Positions 12,190 to 23,359 of a DNA stretch of 64,000 bases are shown here, in pieces. Made by a program: the position numbers and the translations under genes. The stretch covers positions 464,444 to 528,443 of the forward strand of contig JAVXUO010000587.1 in the NCBI GenBank assembly GCA_033065855.1, given 5' to 3'. The notes under the pieces are model-generated. The model saw only the letters and a program-made list of their open reading frames with translations, did not search any database and had not been told where the DNA came from. Every line of letters begins with the position of its first letter. The stretch's first letter is position 1. This stretch comes from Escallonia rubra (Eukaryota; Streptophyta; Magnoliopsida; Escalloniales; Escalloniaceae).

Positions 12190-12540
12190 TCTCACTTGTG
12201 TTGAAGATTGATCAAACATGAAAAGTCTACCGACAGAGAATGGAGGGTCTGATGGTTGGAGTAGGCTTCTCAGTTGGTCTCCAAGCTTGAAAACTAAGAA
12301 TGCCATACGGCGGATGAACAGGATTCACCTGAACACACAGTAGCAGTATACCAACAGAGAAAGGAGGTTCAGATGGTTATTGGCCTCCAAGCATGAAGAC
12401 CACCGATGACATAGAGGGGCGATCTTTAGGGTCTTCCTGAGAAAACATTTACACAATGTCGATCAATCTGAAAGCCTCACTTGCAGAACAACTTTCAGTC
12501 GGGTTTTGAAACACTGGCATACATGGCTTGACAACTCAAT
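12190..12540 (-). pseudogene. Two tandem remnants of the last CRK kinase exon
   Basis: The minus strand from 12306 reads FKLGDQLRSLLQPSDPPFSV, then GRLFMFDQSS, which matches the C-terminal tail of the CRK paralogues here ([20 protein letters not shown]). A second copy of the same exon lies at about 12335-12540 and covers more of it (SEAFRLID..., [18 protein letters not shown]), with internal stops. Both lack the upstream kinase exons. They look like the 3' ends of two decayed CRK genes, or one partly duplicated gene. Confidence 0.75.
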
Positions 12541-12664
12541 TACGTTACCCGGATTACGGTTCAACGTTCTCTTTAGAGATACCTGGTTAACTCTTCACGA
12601 TGGCCTCACCATTTCATGAATAATACTACAGTGCATTACTCACAGTCTTAAGAGATTGATGTAC

Positions 12665-13230
12665 CTGAAGGCAGTGAGAGTGGTGGGGCGCGTCAGCGGG
12701 AGTCTCGTTATAAAATGGAGAGATTCTACATCCACAGTTACAGCTCGGGTTTTGGTATCTTACCCCTAATCTGCCATTGCAGTATCCACCAGTCCCATTC
12801 AGGCATTCGTAGCATCGTTGTCCCGATATATCAGGGCAACACTGAACAAGTGCATATATCATTGCAGTGTCAGAACCAGGTGCATCCCCGTAGAAAACTT
12901 ACGGACAGAACCATTTTAGGCTGCTTCACCACGCATTTAGCTGCCTGATAAGGTTCTTAGTTCTTTATCAAACTGATCAACGTCCAAGAGAGTGTCAAGG
13001 CTTTCTAAGTATGAGTGAGGAGAGATTCCATGGTTCGGATTATTGAGCTATTGGAGTATCGTACCATACAATCATCGTATCATCGGATTGCCTCCTTGCC
13101 ATTAGTTCATAGTTGTATTAACCTACGTGTAGTGTCATCAACACACCTTCGACATACATCTGGATTATTGTCTCCTCTAGAAAGTGCGATGCCAGAACCT
13201 CATAGTCTGCTAAACTTTGAGTAAAAAAAT
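12665..13230 (-). pseudogene. CRK ectodomain exon remnant
   Basis: The part nearest the donor (12665) is open and reads IYALVQCCPDISGQRC, then YECLNGTGG and YQNPSCNCGC, the second DUF26 domain. Upstream, to about 13230, the first DUF26 domain ([15 protein letters not shown], RNQTMEF-type stretches) is split across frames with stops. It ends in a phase-compatible donor (CTTCAG|GTAC), but what follows is the kinase-tail debris at 12190-12540, not a kinase. A dead paralogue of the 10317-11067 exon. Confidence 0.75.
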
Positions 13231-13938
13231 TTCACAAAGGTGGTTGATACATGATGCAGAGTAACAAAACTTCTACACCTCATTCAGCTGGTAAATGATG
13301 AACTGTCACACGAGTGGGGCAGAGGTGGCTCTAGGGAGGATATTGGTGTAGAAAGAGAGAGAACAAAATTTCTTTCTCTGAAAATTAATATTTTTTGCAC
13401 CAAAAAGATTCAAACTTTTAAAATGTCCTTGGCAGGTAAAGCTTCATGGAGAAAACAAAACGAAATGCATTAGATTTAGTAAGAACCTTAGCTAACTCAA
13501 GTTTGGGAAACACCTATTAGCAGAAAGTGACTTGAGAGTGAGGGGATTTTTCAGGATTAGGCAGAGGACAAGAAAGCAGTCTGCAGGCCGGCTTACGAGT
13601 CAAATGGGTGGTGCATTTGTTATGTAACAATTTAGTGTGTCAAAATGCTAGGAAGAAACCAAGGTTTGATTCTGCGTTAATATTCTTGTTTGACTCATGT
13701 TTTCGTTGCTGAGGTACTTTAGGAGAGGGAGGGAGAGAAGCAATGAGGGAATACGTTTGTAACATGTATTTAGAAGTAGAAGGAAAATGTCATTTACAGT
13801 GGAATAGTAAGGCTAGGTGTAGCATAATCTATCAATAATTACAGTACAAGATACCGTAAAACCGTCCTCATCGAGCAAGGGAGCAGGATCAAAATTCGCT
13901 CGTGAATAGGCAAAATATCAGGAAAAAATAGTACACCG
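13231..13938. other. Downstream flank of CRK; left end of large duplication
   Basis: From about 13545 the sequence parallels 24062 onward (shared features include tttttcaggattaggca and gagtcaaatgggtg). No gene is seen. Confidence 0.5.
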
Positions 13939-15618
13939 TCAGGTAGATGCACATACAGGTCTCCTTTCAATGTCTTCGAAGAGAGAACCACTGGTCGAGT
14001 CTTGATCTGAAGGGAAAAGTGCTGTCCCTTCGCCGTTTATTGAAGATTGTTCAAATAAGTCCAGTCTGCCAACAGAGAATGGAGGTTCAGATGGTTGTGG
14101 CAGGCTTGTCAGTTGGCCTCCAAGCATGAAAACAACAGTTGACATAGCAGGCCTATCGGTAGGATTTTCCTGAACACACAACAATGCAATGTTGATCCAT
14201 CTCAAAGCCTCGGTCAGAGGACAACTTTCCACTAGATTTTGATCTATCAACAGCTGCCCTTTGCCTTCTTTCCATACTCGCCAAGCCTGTTCATTTCATT
14301 TACATGATGATTAAAAAGTACGAAGTCTAATTTCGTTTATCCTACATATGTTGGTGAAGAGTGGATAACCTACACAAGATACGAGGTTTTCAACATGCTC
14401 TGCCCCATAGAAGCCCCTGTTGTGTTTCCCAGTGATGATTTCAAGCGTCATAACACCGAAGCTGTACACGTCAGACTTGGTTGAAAATAGTCCCTCCATT
14501 GCATACTCTGGTGCCATGTATCCGCTATCAGAAGGAGAAAACATAAAAAAGAGATGATAAGAGCTTAGTTGCAGGATTCTCCAATTCTGGTGACGCTCCC
14601 GCCCCGGAACCTCGCTCCCGACTCTCGCACCCGTTCCCACTCCCACCCAAAAACCCACTATACTACTCGAGCTCCCGCTTCAGAACCTCGCACCTGCTCC
14701 CGCTCCCACCCAAGCTTTGTGCAACTAAGGATAAGAGATAGATATTCTTACGTTGTTCAAGCACATCAGGATACAATAATTAGAATTACACTTAGTTTTA
14801 CGTCTGCAACATACTGAAAGTGCATACCTTTGCGATTGTATGACAAGAGACTGTTTCAAGAATCTTGGATCAAGTATACTACGGTCATAAGAGGATCTAT
14901 ACATTATACTGTGACAAGGTCATGTGCAGAGAATGCAACTTACAGAACTTTCATAACTATCTTGCTAGTACTCCTTAAAACCTTCATTCTCCAATCTGGA
15001 ATCGCAAATCTAACCCCGAATGCATATATACTGCCAACCTGAACAGCAGCAGGTCAAGTTTTCAAAAATCTAAACACCTTACTTTGCTCAAAGTAAGGTG
15101 CTGTATTGAAGTGCCAAAATAAGAAACACAGAGATCTCGGCCTTGATTATCATCACTAACCTTGCCAATCATTACCTTCCCTAGTTGTTTCTTTCGGCAA
15201 CCAAATAATTTGAACTGGCACCTTAATTACTATAGTATAACACTAGAGTGACTTACAATTTACAATTTACAATGGTCATTTGATATATGGAAAGAGAAGG
15301 AAAGGAAATTACTATGTCCCAACAACTCTGTTTGTGTTGGCCTCAACTTGACTGCCTCCAAAAATCCTAGCGGTGCCAAAATCCGATATTTTCGCATTCA
15401 TTTCATCGTCCAACAGAACATTGCTGGCTTTCATGTCCCTGTGAATGGTTTTAAGGCGAGAGTCCTCGTGCAGGTATCGGAGTCCCTTTGCTATACCATC
15501 AACTATGTTAGCACGCTTAGGCCAGTCGAGTTCCCTACATTTTATCGGATCTGCTTTGCAGGAAGAAAAGTTACATGAAACAGACTAAGATTACAGCACT
15601 TTCTATTGGATGGCTAAA

Positions 15619-15668
<50 letters not shown>

Positions 15669-18600
15669 CAAACCAAAAAGGAATGCGTCAAGACTAGTGT
15701 TGGCCATATATTCATAAACAAGGAGCTTTTCATCGCCTTCTACGCAGCAACCTAAAAGCCTCACCAAATTCTTGTGTTGGAGTTTCACAATTAACCTTAC
15801 TTCAGTCTTGAACTCGTCTAGACCTTGCCCAGAGTTTTTAGAAAGCCTTTTAACTGCAATTTCTTTTCCATCATCCAGCTTCCCCTAAAAGCATACTGAA
15901 AAGATAAAGAAAGAAACAAAATTTGAAGTCATGTCGATACAACTCAAAAATGTCCTTACCCTGTAAACTGGGCCAAAACCACCTTCTCCCAGCTTATTTT
16001 CAGTAGAGAAACCGTTTGTGGCAGCCTGTATAGTGGTTAGCATGAAGTAATGCATTTCTCCACTGTCGTCCTGATCCATTTGAAGCTTATATTCCTCAAG
16101 GGATTCCATGCTGCATAAAGCTGTCAATTTGCGTAATGAAAATATTTCAAACCTCTGAATCGAGTAACACATCAGAATCATTGTAACAACAACACTGTTG
16201 ATAGACATGCTGAACTATTTTAACCTTTTTGTTTTTGGTTCCTGCGACGCCGGCGGTAAACAAAGAGCACCAGGATTGCTACCACTGCTGCTGTTAACGT
16301 GGATACAGTAACAGGCACTATCCAAGTAGCATTCTTCCTTCCTACTTGTACCAACAATAAACAAATTAAGGTAACCACAATAAGCATCCAAAAAAAAAAT
16401 CTACTTTTCCATAGAGCATCTCTTGAATCCCTTTCCGCTAATGTGGAGAGACAATGCCTCAATTACCAACAAAAGAGTCCTTCTTGAGACTAGGACCATG
16501 AGCCTAGAGATGACAAAAAGAATACATTACTCATGACAAAGAGAACTTCCTATCATGCAAGAACCTTCTGCATGGAGTACATCTATATTCTTCACTTTGG
16601 ATGCCTAGCCAATCATAAATTTCAGAATAATTTGGTACAATAAGCTAGGTACTTGTCCATGGTACATGACATGGATGGGTCCGAGTACATTAAAACCATT
16701 GCCATAGGACAGAGATGTCTTATGTTACGAGTAGAGCTGTTTGTGTTTCCTACAAGTAGCAATTTCATCGTCTAGTGAAAGGGATAGAGCTACCTGCCCA
16801 CCTCACATTGCCTATTTCAAGCTGACAAGAACGGCCAGTGCGTGAGGCTGCGTGTTTCAAACTTGCGACCTACTGACTCCTCCTTACAAAGGAGCAACCT
16901 TAGGTCAACCGTCACAAGTAACATTTTAATGCTCCAGGACATTGTTAAGAAAGAGTATGCTTCAGCTGAACTCTTACTTAAAAGCAATGAAGCAATTCAG
17001 AGCATTTAACCAATATCCTTGCCCCCAATACCAGCATAGTGCAAAATGAAAGGAACAGACCTAGACATACCTGCATGCAATGCTGGTGGTGCGGCAAGTG
17101 GCGGCACATCAACCAGAGTCCCATTATAAAGGGCTCTAACCTCATACCAGAAGTCAGCTGGGGCTAAGACCCCTACCTCCTATTTTCCCGTCACAGCAAG
17201 ATGGAAGAAATCCGAATGCAGTGCCTAAGCAACTAGAGCATTCAGGCCCAGAAATATCAGGAGTGCACTTTAATTTCCCCTTTTGAACCAAAAAAAAAAA
17301 AACTGTAATTTCCCCTTGTTTTCTCCTTACTTCATCTTCCTCCTAAGTTCTAACATAATTCTCGCCTCGCTCCCACCCTCAATTCTCACTTCCCCATTCG
17401 CTCTACGCCCTGACTCTCTTGCTAGAATTGAAGTATTCAGTTTGTCCGTGACATACCCGTTATAACGTTAACCATGTTTGTTCAAGCTGGAAGTTAAGGC
17501 CCTGCTTGTTTCAAGCAAAACAACCCATGGATAAACTAATTCTGAAGAATATCCTTCCCAAAACAAGTTCCCAAGAATCTCTTTTCCTAAAAACATCATT
17601 TTCAGTTGTTTGGCTAAACATTAGAAAGTTCGAATTGGTTAGTTGAATAATGGTTTGACCTTAACCGACTACACCAGAGAGGAAGTGAGGGTGTGGTGGG
17701 GAAAGGGGAAATAGAGGAAGAGCTCGGCTGTCTGAAAAATGTGTACAGACAATTGGGTGGTTTTTCGGCATTTTTTTCTTCAAAAGTGTGACCGGAACCA
17801 TTTTTCGTTACACAATTCTTAAGAACGCATTAACATCGAAAAGTGGGAAAAGCTTTTTCTGGAAATGATTTCAATGAAACAAACAGGATCAAAATCTTGA
17901 GCAAAAATTCCAATACCACAATCAAAGAACTTGAACCCCAACTTTAAACTTATAAACTAGCTAAAACAACAAACTCAAGAGAACAAGAAAATCTCGATCT
18001 CTCACTCCTGCCTTCAATCCTTTCTTTCTTGCTCTCGCTTTCACTCTGGTGACTCTACGCTCTCTTGCTCTTGCTATTAATTAGTTATTCAAACCCTCTT
18101 GCGTTCGCTCTCCATCCAACAAAACAGTGGTACCTTAACCATGTCCACTAAAGCAAGCAATTCAATCCAGTGCCAGGAAATGAAGTGCTACAACTAAAGT
18201 ACTTGTTTAATAAAACCAACTTCATCTTCACATAGCATTAGGATCTGACATCATTTGTCACCCATAACGACGGATTTAACTTTACAAGGACAGTTGTCTA
18301 ACTCTAGGAATCTGGCCTAGGATGTCCCAGAAGGCTAGAACGAACTCCGGAGGGCATGTGCCATAACATTTTTAGGCGTTAATTATGACTACCATAACAT
18401 TTTTAATTGTAATCACATTTGTCGAATAGTTTAAACAAGAAAGAGAAACATCGTGCATACCAGGGATAATTGGTGATACCGGAGGAGGAGACTGCAGCAA
18501 TATTGGCGGCGGCGGTGCCACGAGTGGCGGTGGTGGCGGTGCATCAGCCGTAGCTTGAAAGAATGGGTACCACTCGAATCTGATAACACAGCTATACCTA

Positions 18601-19277
18601 ACAGAAAAACAACCATACCTCCCACTACAATATTGCAACATGTCTTTAGTAGCTGAATCCAAACACTTCCCACAATCCAGTTCCGATATATCCGGCGTGC
18701 ACTGTTCCATCGCATAAATAGTCCAATCGCTCTTGTAGCTGCCATCCGCATACTTCCGTACACCATCCGATGGGGCTTTGCGACGTAAATCGGACAGTAG
18801 GATTTGCAGCACGTCATTGAACTGGGTCGTCGCGTTTCTCTGGTTATAACGGACGAAAACAAAACCATCGTCCATGGAGCTAAGTATGCTACGGTTGGAA
18901 AACCTTAACATGCATTCATCGTACCAGAGACCGGCTTCTTTCTGGTTAGGACACGCTTGGGTGATGGCTTGAACGGAGTTATTGAGGCAGCTGCGGCAGC
19001 TGGCGACCGCCAGATAGCCTACGCAGAGTCCGATAGCGTAAACTTGGTCCGGGTTTTGGCCGACGGAGGAGTTAAAGAAGCCGTCGGAGTCGAGGTCGGC
19101 GCTGGTGGGGATGGAGGAAAGGAGCTCATGCAGGTTCCTTGAGTAGGTGCTGTCGGTGGTGTAGTTGCCACTTGTTGAACAGCGGTTGTTGTAATTGGGT
19201 GCTGGCTGGGGAGTGGTGAGGCTCACTAGGAAATTGAGAATGAACAGAAACCAGAAGGATAGTCTTGGATTATCCAT
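13939..19277 (-). CDS. Cysteine-rich receptor-like kinase, probable exon-swapped gene
   Basis: Model: exon 1 18461-19277 (signal peptide from [20 protein letters not shown], two DUF26 domains with [13 protein letters not shown] and [13 protein letters not shown], Pro-rich linker), exon 2 16225-16344 (helix [20 protein letters not shown]), exon 3 15960-16120 ([10 protein letters not shown] loop), exon 4 15674-15884 (IAVKRL lysine), exon 5 15313-15550 (HRD and DFG), exon 6 14374-14524 ([10 protein letters not shown]), exon 7 13939-14286. All junctions have GT/AG and compatible phases, giving 681 aa without a stop. The kinase half is the duplicate of the 24471-28228 gene. Exon 1 belongs to the other subfamily (43011-47293 type). 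The original exon 1 of the kinase half survives only as debris at 17071-17272 inside the 2.1-kb first intron. Splicing from 18461 to 16344 is inference. If it does not occur, these are two broken genes. Product: a plasma-membrane Ser/Thr kinase with an apoplastic ectodomain. Confidence 0.6.
14564..14729. mobile_element. hAT-type MITE in the CRK intron
   Basis: A 166-bp insert is bounded by exact 10-bp terminal inverted repeats (cttagttgca / tgcaactaag) and an exact 8-bp target duplication (gataagag, 14556-14563 and 14730-14737). The 8-bp duplication is the hAT superfamily hallmark. The paralogous intron near 25050 lacks the insert and has a single target-like site. The interior is C-rich with direct repeats (ctcccgcc/ctcccgct, ggaacctcgc/agaacctcgc). 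Confidence 0.85.
15075..15100. repeat. 26-bp near-perfect palindrome in CRK intron
   Basis: caccttactttg and its exact reverse complement are separated by only ct. The paralogous intron (near 25400) carries the same hairpin with one mismatch in the stem. Function unknown. Confidence 0.7.
15619..15664. repeat. GT/GA compound microsatellite
   Basis: (tg)n followed by (ag)n in intron 4. The paralogous intron at about 25938-26007 has a longer, interrupted version. Confidence 0.9.
17071..17272 (-). pseudogene. Remnant of original CRK exon 1 end
   Basis: The minus strand reads [20 protein letters not shown], then [16 protein letters not shown] and a frameshift relative to the intact paralogue (27427 onward), ending at a donor at 17070. 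Upstream it is cut off at about 17272 by a junction containing two copies of taatttcccctt around an A-rich filler (about 17274-17315). Signal peptide, first DUF26 and half the second are gone. It now lies within the predicted first intron of the exon-swapped CRK. Confidence 0.85.
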
Positions 19278-19557
19278 GCTCTCCTTCTCGATCACTGTGA
19301 GCTCTGGCAAGTAGCATTGAGGGAGACTATGATTGGAAAGTTCCATATCATTTCCCTTTTTCAACAGTAAGTAGGGAGACAATACGATTGAAAAGTCTAT
19401 ATTACTTCATCGTTGTACTCCGGATAAAATAACGATATAAAAAATTTTACTCCTTATTATTTTACATTTAATAAAATATTCATCATGATATTACAAGGTG
19501 ATGGACCATACAAAAGATCAAACATATAATAAAAACGCGTTTGAATAATATTGAGAC

Positions 19558-19915
19558 TTAGGGTCTGTTTGACATAATTTTTTTTATTTTCAGTTTTTAA
19601 AGAGCAGTTTAATATTTTTTTTTACAAAAACAAGTGAGTGTTTGATAACCTTTTTTTTTTTAGTTTTTTTTTTTTGTGTGTGTTTGGTAACTCTTTTTAT
19701 TTTGTGGTGGTTTGCAGTGGCGGTGGTGGGGCGTAGCAGTGGTCGACGGTGGTGGTGGCCGGCGGTTGTCGCGGCAGTCGCCGGCAGTGGCTGCCGGCGA
19801 TGGTAAGGCCAATGCGGGAATGAAGACCGATTAAAAGGTGAGTGGGTAGGGGCAAGCCACAAGCAAGGGTGAGTCCCACCGTTGACCGTGACCTTTCTAT
19901 TCGGTCTGTCTTCAT
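19558..19915. repeat. Repeat with GC-rich core, partly shared with 60.33-60.42 kb
   Basis: An AT-rich tract beginning gggtctgtttgacataat leads into a G-rich low-complexity core (ggtggtggccggcggttg-like) and then an about 85-bp segment (gagtgggtaggggcaagcca, caagggtgagtccca) repeated with few changes at about 60330-60415. The Pro/His-rich frames here are low-complexity artefacts. Probably a non-autonomous element whose ends I cannot fix. Confidence 0.5.
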
Positions 19916-20305
19916 TTCTTAATGATCTTTCGTTGTCAAATGACGCTTTTAATTACTACTCGCACAGTTTCATAAAAAAATGTTTTATTTAACTTTTTAT
20001 GCATACTAGTAAGAATTACGTGTATTTGCACGTTATATATTGATTTGAAATAAAAATCTTATAAACCTTGATGAAAAATACAATTAAAATTAATTAATAC
20101 AACTATTATAATGAACTATAATAATAAGTCAGTTATTGACTGCTAATCAAACATGAAGTATGAAAAGTTCATTGTACAAAATATGGTTTTTCTTTCAAAC
20201 ATGAATATTTCATGCCAATTATATATCACCGATATTTTTCGCTATTTTTTATAATTATTTCTTTCGTCACATCAAGTTGCCGCTAAAGAGATTCTTAACT
20301 GTTCC

Positions 20306-21142
20306 TGTAGACACCAAAATTTTGTACCAATCAATAATGTAATATTTTGTTGACTGGTCAAATATTCAATGTCGCCGAAAAGTATGGACCAAATGCCCAC
20401 GTGGAGTAAAACAAGCCAACGGGCTCGAAGTCAAAGACATGTCCAATAATAATACATGGTCTAGCCCATGATCTTGCTACCAGAAAAGTCAAATTTCACT
20501 AAAATCATTCCTAAATTAAGTGGAGACAGATATCTATTTAATTGAGGAGATCAGATAATTAAGGGGACAAAAATCTCCTTAATTACAAAGTTAAAACTCA
20601 AATCACGGGTTTTCCAAATTTAAGCCTACCATTTTCCTTATAAATAGAGGGCTTGGGATGGAGGACAGAACAAACACAAGGTCTTCGCAATCAAAGCCTA
20701 AGCTCCGCTGAAACGCTGTCATTTTTCAGGTTGTGCTCATTTAAAGAACAATTTGCACTAATGCAGTGCCGTTTTTGAATCGAGCACTTTCAAATTATGA
20801 AGATTGGTTTCTCTTTTGCCTCAAATAGAAGAGAAATTCACCTTCAGCATTATTGATTCTACGAGTCAAGGATCAACATACTTGTTCGGGATAAAGCTTT
20901 GAAGCCCTCAAACAAGCACCGCTTCGACGATCTTTCGATCGTGAAGATTGAAGAAGTCAAATCCATGTTCCAAGATCAAGCTATTTCAGTCCTTGGATGG
21001 TGAATAAACAGGAGATCGAATCAGAGGACCCATGTTTATTTTCAGTATAAATCATAGAGTGGTGTAACCTACAGTTTAAATTTAATAAATCGAATTTTTT
21101 TGCATTGTTTCTTGTCTCGCAGACACGAAATTTGTGTGTACA
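20306..21142 (+). mobile_element. Solo LTR of a Ty3/Gypsy-like element
   Basis: The 837-bp unit starts tgtagacacc and ends tgtgtaca, so it has the TG...CA form. It is flanked by gttcc (20301-20305) and gttct (21143-21147), a 5-bp target duplication with one change. It holds a TATA-like box (ccttataaatagaggg, near 20637) where an LTR promoter is expected. No retrotransposon coding sequence flanks it, so it is a solo LTR left by recombination. The TGTAGACACC start is common in Tat/Ogre-type Gypsy LTRs, from general knowledge; the lineage is inference. Confidence 0.7.
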
Positions 21143-21832
21143 GTTCTATATTATATCTTGTTCTCCAATGTACACTGACATCGTAAGTAGTCTCAAACAT
21201 TTTTCACAAATATCTAAGTCTCAAGAAACCAAGTTTGACTGTACAGTAATAAAAGTCTTGTAATATGTTTTGATGGCATATATATAAGTCTTGGAAGTGT
21301 GATTGAGGTGAAGCTTGAATTATAATTAAGTGAAATTAACGAAAGTTCAAAAATTAATCCGAAAAGGATTGTCGAAAGTAGAGTATATAACATGAATAAG
21401 TTATGATTAATAAACATATAACAAAGTTTATAAGACGAAATGATTTAGAAGCTTAAATGTTGTATCTTTAAAACAAAAAATCAAGCGAACCCAAGAGATC
21501 TACCAGGACACATATATAAATTGAATTGCTTAGGCAACAAATTTAGTAGCCCTAACTTTCAATGATCTTTCCAAAGTTTTTCTATTGTTCAATTTTAGAA
21601 TTTAAGCACTTTTTCCGGCAAGCATCACCATTAAAGTTCAAATTATCATAACTTATGGTTTTCAGTATAATTCATTATCCATCTTGTTTCTTTCTGTACA
21701 GTGATGGCTATTTCTTGTAACGATGATTATTGGGGGCCAAAATATCCCTTGTAGTTTATTTGCTTTTGGTAATGATCTAGTCTATTACTCCCTCCGTCCT
21801 TAAAAAAATCGATCATATCTTCTTTTTGGTCT

Positions 21833-21910
<78 letters not shown>

Positions 21911-22706
21911 ACCAGTTTTCAAATTAAAAAAATTCTCTACATGTTCTTACATCTTTACCTTTTGTAAACTATTTCTTATTCTACTTCATCTCCACAATTA
22001 ATCATCCACCAACCTATTTCTCTCTATTGAACCACTTTATTCCTCCCCTCCCCCTCCTCTCTTTCGGGATAGAATGAGAAACTCATAAAATAAGATTCAT
22101 ATCCTAAATAAGCGTGAACTTAAATATGATCAAATATATTGGGACGAACGGGTTATAACTTTGATGCATCTCTTATTTTAATATTAAAGTACAAAGCAAG
22201 TCTTTTTTCAATTTTTTTTATCTTAAGTTCTAACGTTCGAGTATAATTTGTCTGAAACCACGCTTAATCTTAATTATACTTTCTTTTTTCTACTTTTCAA
22301 TTAAAAATATATAGTGTACTCTAAATTTTTCTTGACAGTGTACTCTAAAGTTCACTTTGAATTTTTTCTAGCATGACCTTGTTCATTATAGTAGTACAAT
22401 TAAGGCTATTGATTTAGATGTGCATGTAATTTAGCATATATTTGCCATATGATTTTATTTTTAACAGAGACTTATATGATAATATCACACCTACTCATCT
22501 AAAAAGTCTATATACATGTGTGTCTGTGTGTCCCTTTGAAATCTATACTACACAATGAATATGTGAAATTGATATCAGATAAAGGTAATGAACTAAGTAA
22601 TTCTAATAATGTCTGTAAACTTATGTTTTTCACCCTATATTAATACATACGCATTACAATTTTAATATAAATTCAAACTCAAAAAAGTTTATCAAGAATA
22701 ATTTAT
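21143..22706. other. AT-rich intergenic, no gene
   Basis: Contains the Stowaway-like MITE listed separately and no supported coding sequence. Confidence 0.5.
21788..22153. mobile_element. Stowaway-like (Tc1/Mariner) MITE with an expanded TA array
   Basis: The left end is ctccctccgtcc after a TA (21786-21787), the classic Stowaway terminus. The right end is ggacgaacgggt before a TA (22154-22155), matching the inverted terminus at about 8 of 12 positions. A (TA) run of about 35 units fills 21838-21907. Ends are diverged, so the element is old. Confidence 0.55.
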
Positions 22707-23262
22707 AACCCATATCATTCATTAAATAAAGACTTGTATCATCAAAATAAAAAGGAAAAGAAATATTACCAATGCCATAAGATTTTGGGAGTTAAGAAAA
22801 TCTTGATGTTGCAGCACTAACAGCTGCTATCTTCGTTGTGTTCTTTCTTCATCTCCAATAATCTTTGTCGTGTTGTTTCCTGCAACTTCTCCTGCCGGAA
22901 CCACAAATTAAGGTAACCATAGTTACAGTGCCAATGACACAACTCAAAAGCACATCTCCAGAACCCTCTCAATGATGCCGGGAGACTGCTTCAGAATAAA
23001 TAACTATCTCTGGAGTTATTATATTGAGCAAAATTTCAGAAAAGTAAATAGAGAGAGAGATACACGGACACCTATTAGATATAAAGACAAGCATATCAAA
23101 ATTGTGAATCACAAAGGAGACTGTTACCAGACCAGTAAACCTTCTTTACTAGCATATCCATGATATCCACTATAAGCTTCCTAAGCCGATGATCGTTATC
23201 AGCGCATTAGTCACTGTGGAAGCAGCTCAAAGCAAGTCTTTATTTAATGAATGATATGGGTT
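22707..23262. repeat. Exact 30-bp inverted repeat with local direct duplication
   Basis: The stretch 22707-22736 (aacccatatcattcattaaa...) recurs as its exact reverse complement at 23233-23262. The inverted copy sits between two direct copies of gtggaagcagctcaaagcaa (from about 23217 and 23270), while the homologous region near 9435 has only one. This is the footprint expected of a replication template switch rather than of a transposon. Confidence 0.85.
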
Positions 23263-23359
23263 TTAACAAGTGGAAGCAGCTCAAAGCAAGTTATACAAGT
23301 ATATGCTTTGTGTCCATAAGTATCCAAGTAACTCAATGCAGTAATTAGATGACAAGTAC

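Larger units (their letters stand above)
13545..18190. repeat. Segmental duplication, paralogous to 24062-29470
   Basis: Downstream flank, seven kinase-side exon/intron units and upstream flank correspond base for base over long stretches to 24062-29470. Exon lengths match exactly for exons 3 to 6 (161, 211, 238 and 151 nt). Differences are a 166-bp MITE present only here (14564-14729), a loss of about 1.2 kb covering most of exon 1 (junction near 17270), variable GT/GA microsatellites, and a different last-exon end. Copies look more than 90% identical by eye. Confidence 0.9.

Noticed and set aside
18957..19142. Plus-strand frame within CRK exon 1 (and similar ones at 46943-47206)
   Set aside because: Antisense shadows of DUF26 coding sequence; the minus strand carries the family motifs.
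22800..22975. Possible transmembrane-exon relic of the 23.4-kb CRK fragment
   Set aside because: A short shared piece (acaaattaaggtaaccat) resembles the intron beside the CRK transmembrane exon, but translation gives no membrane helix.
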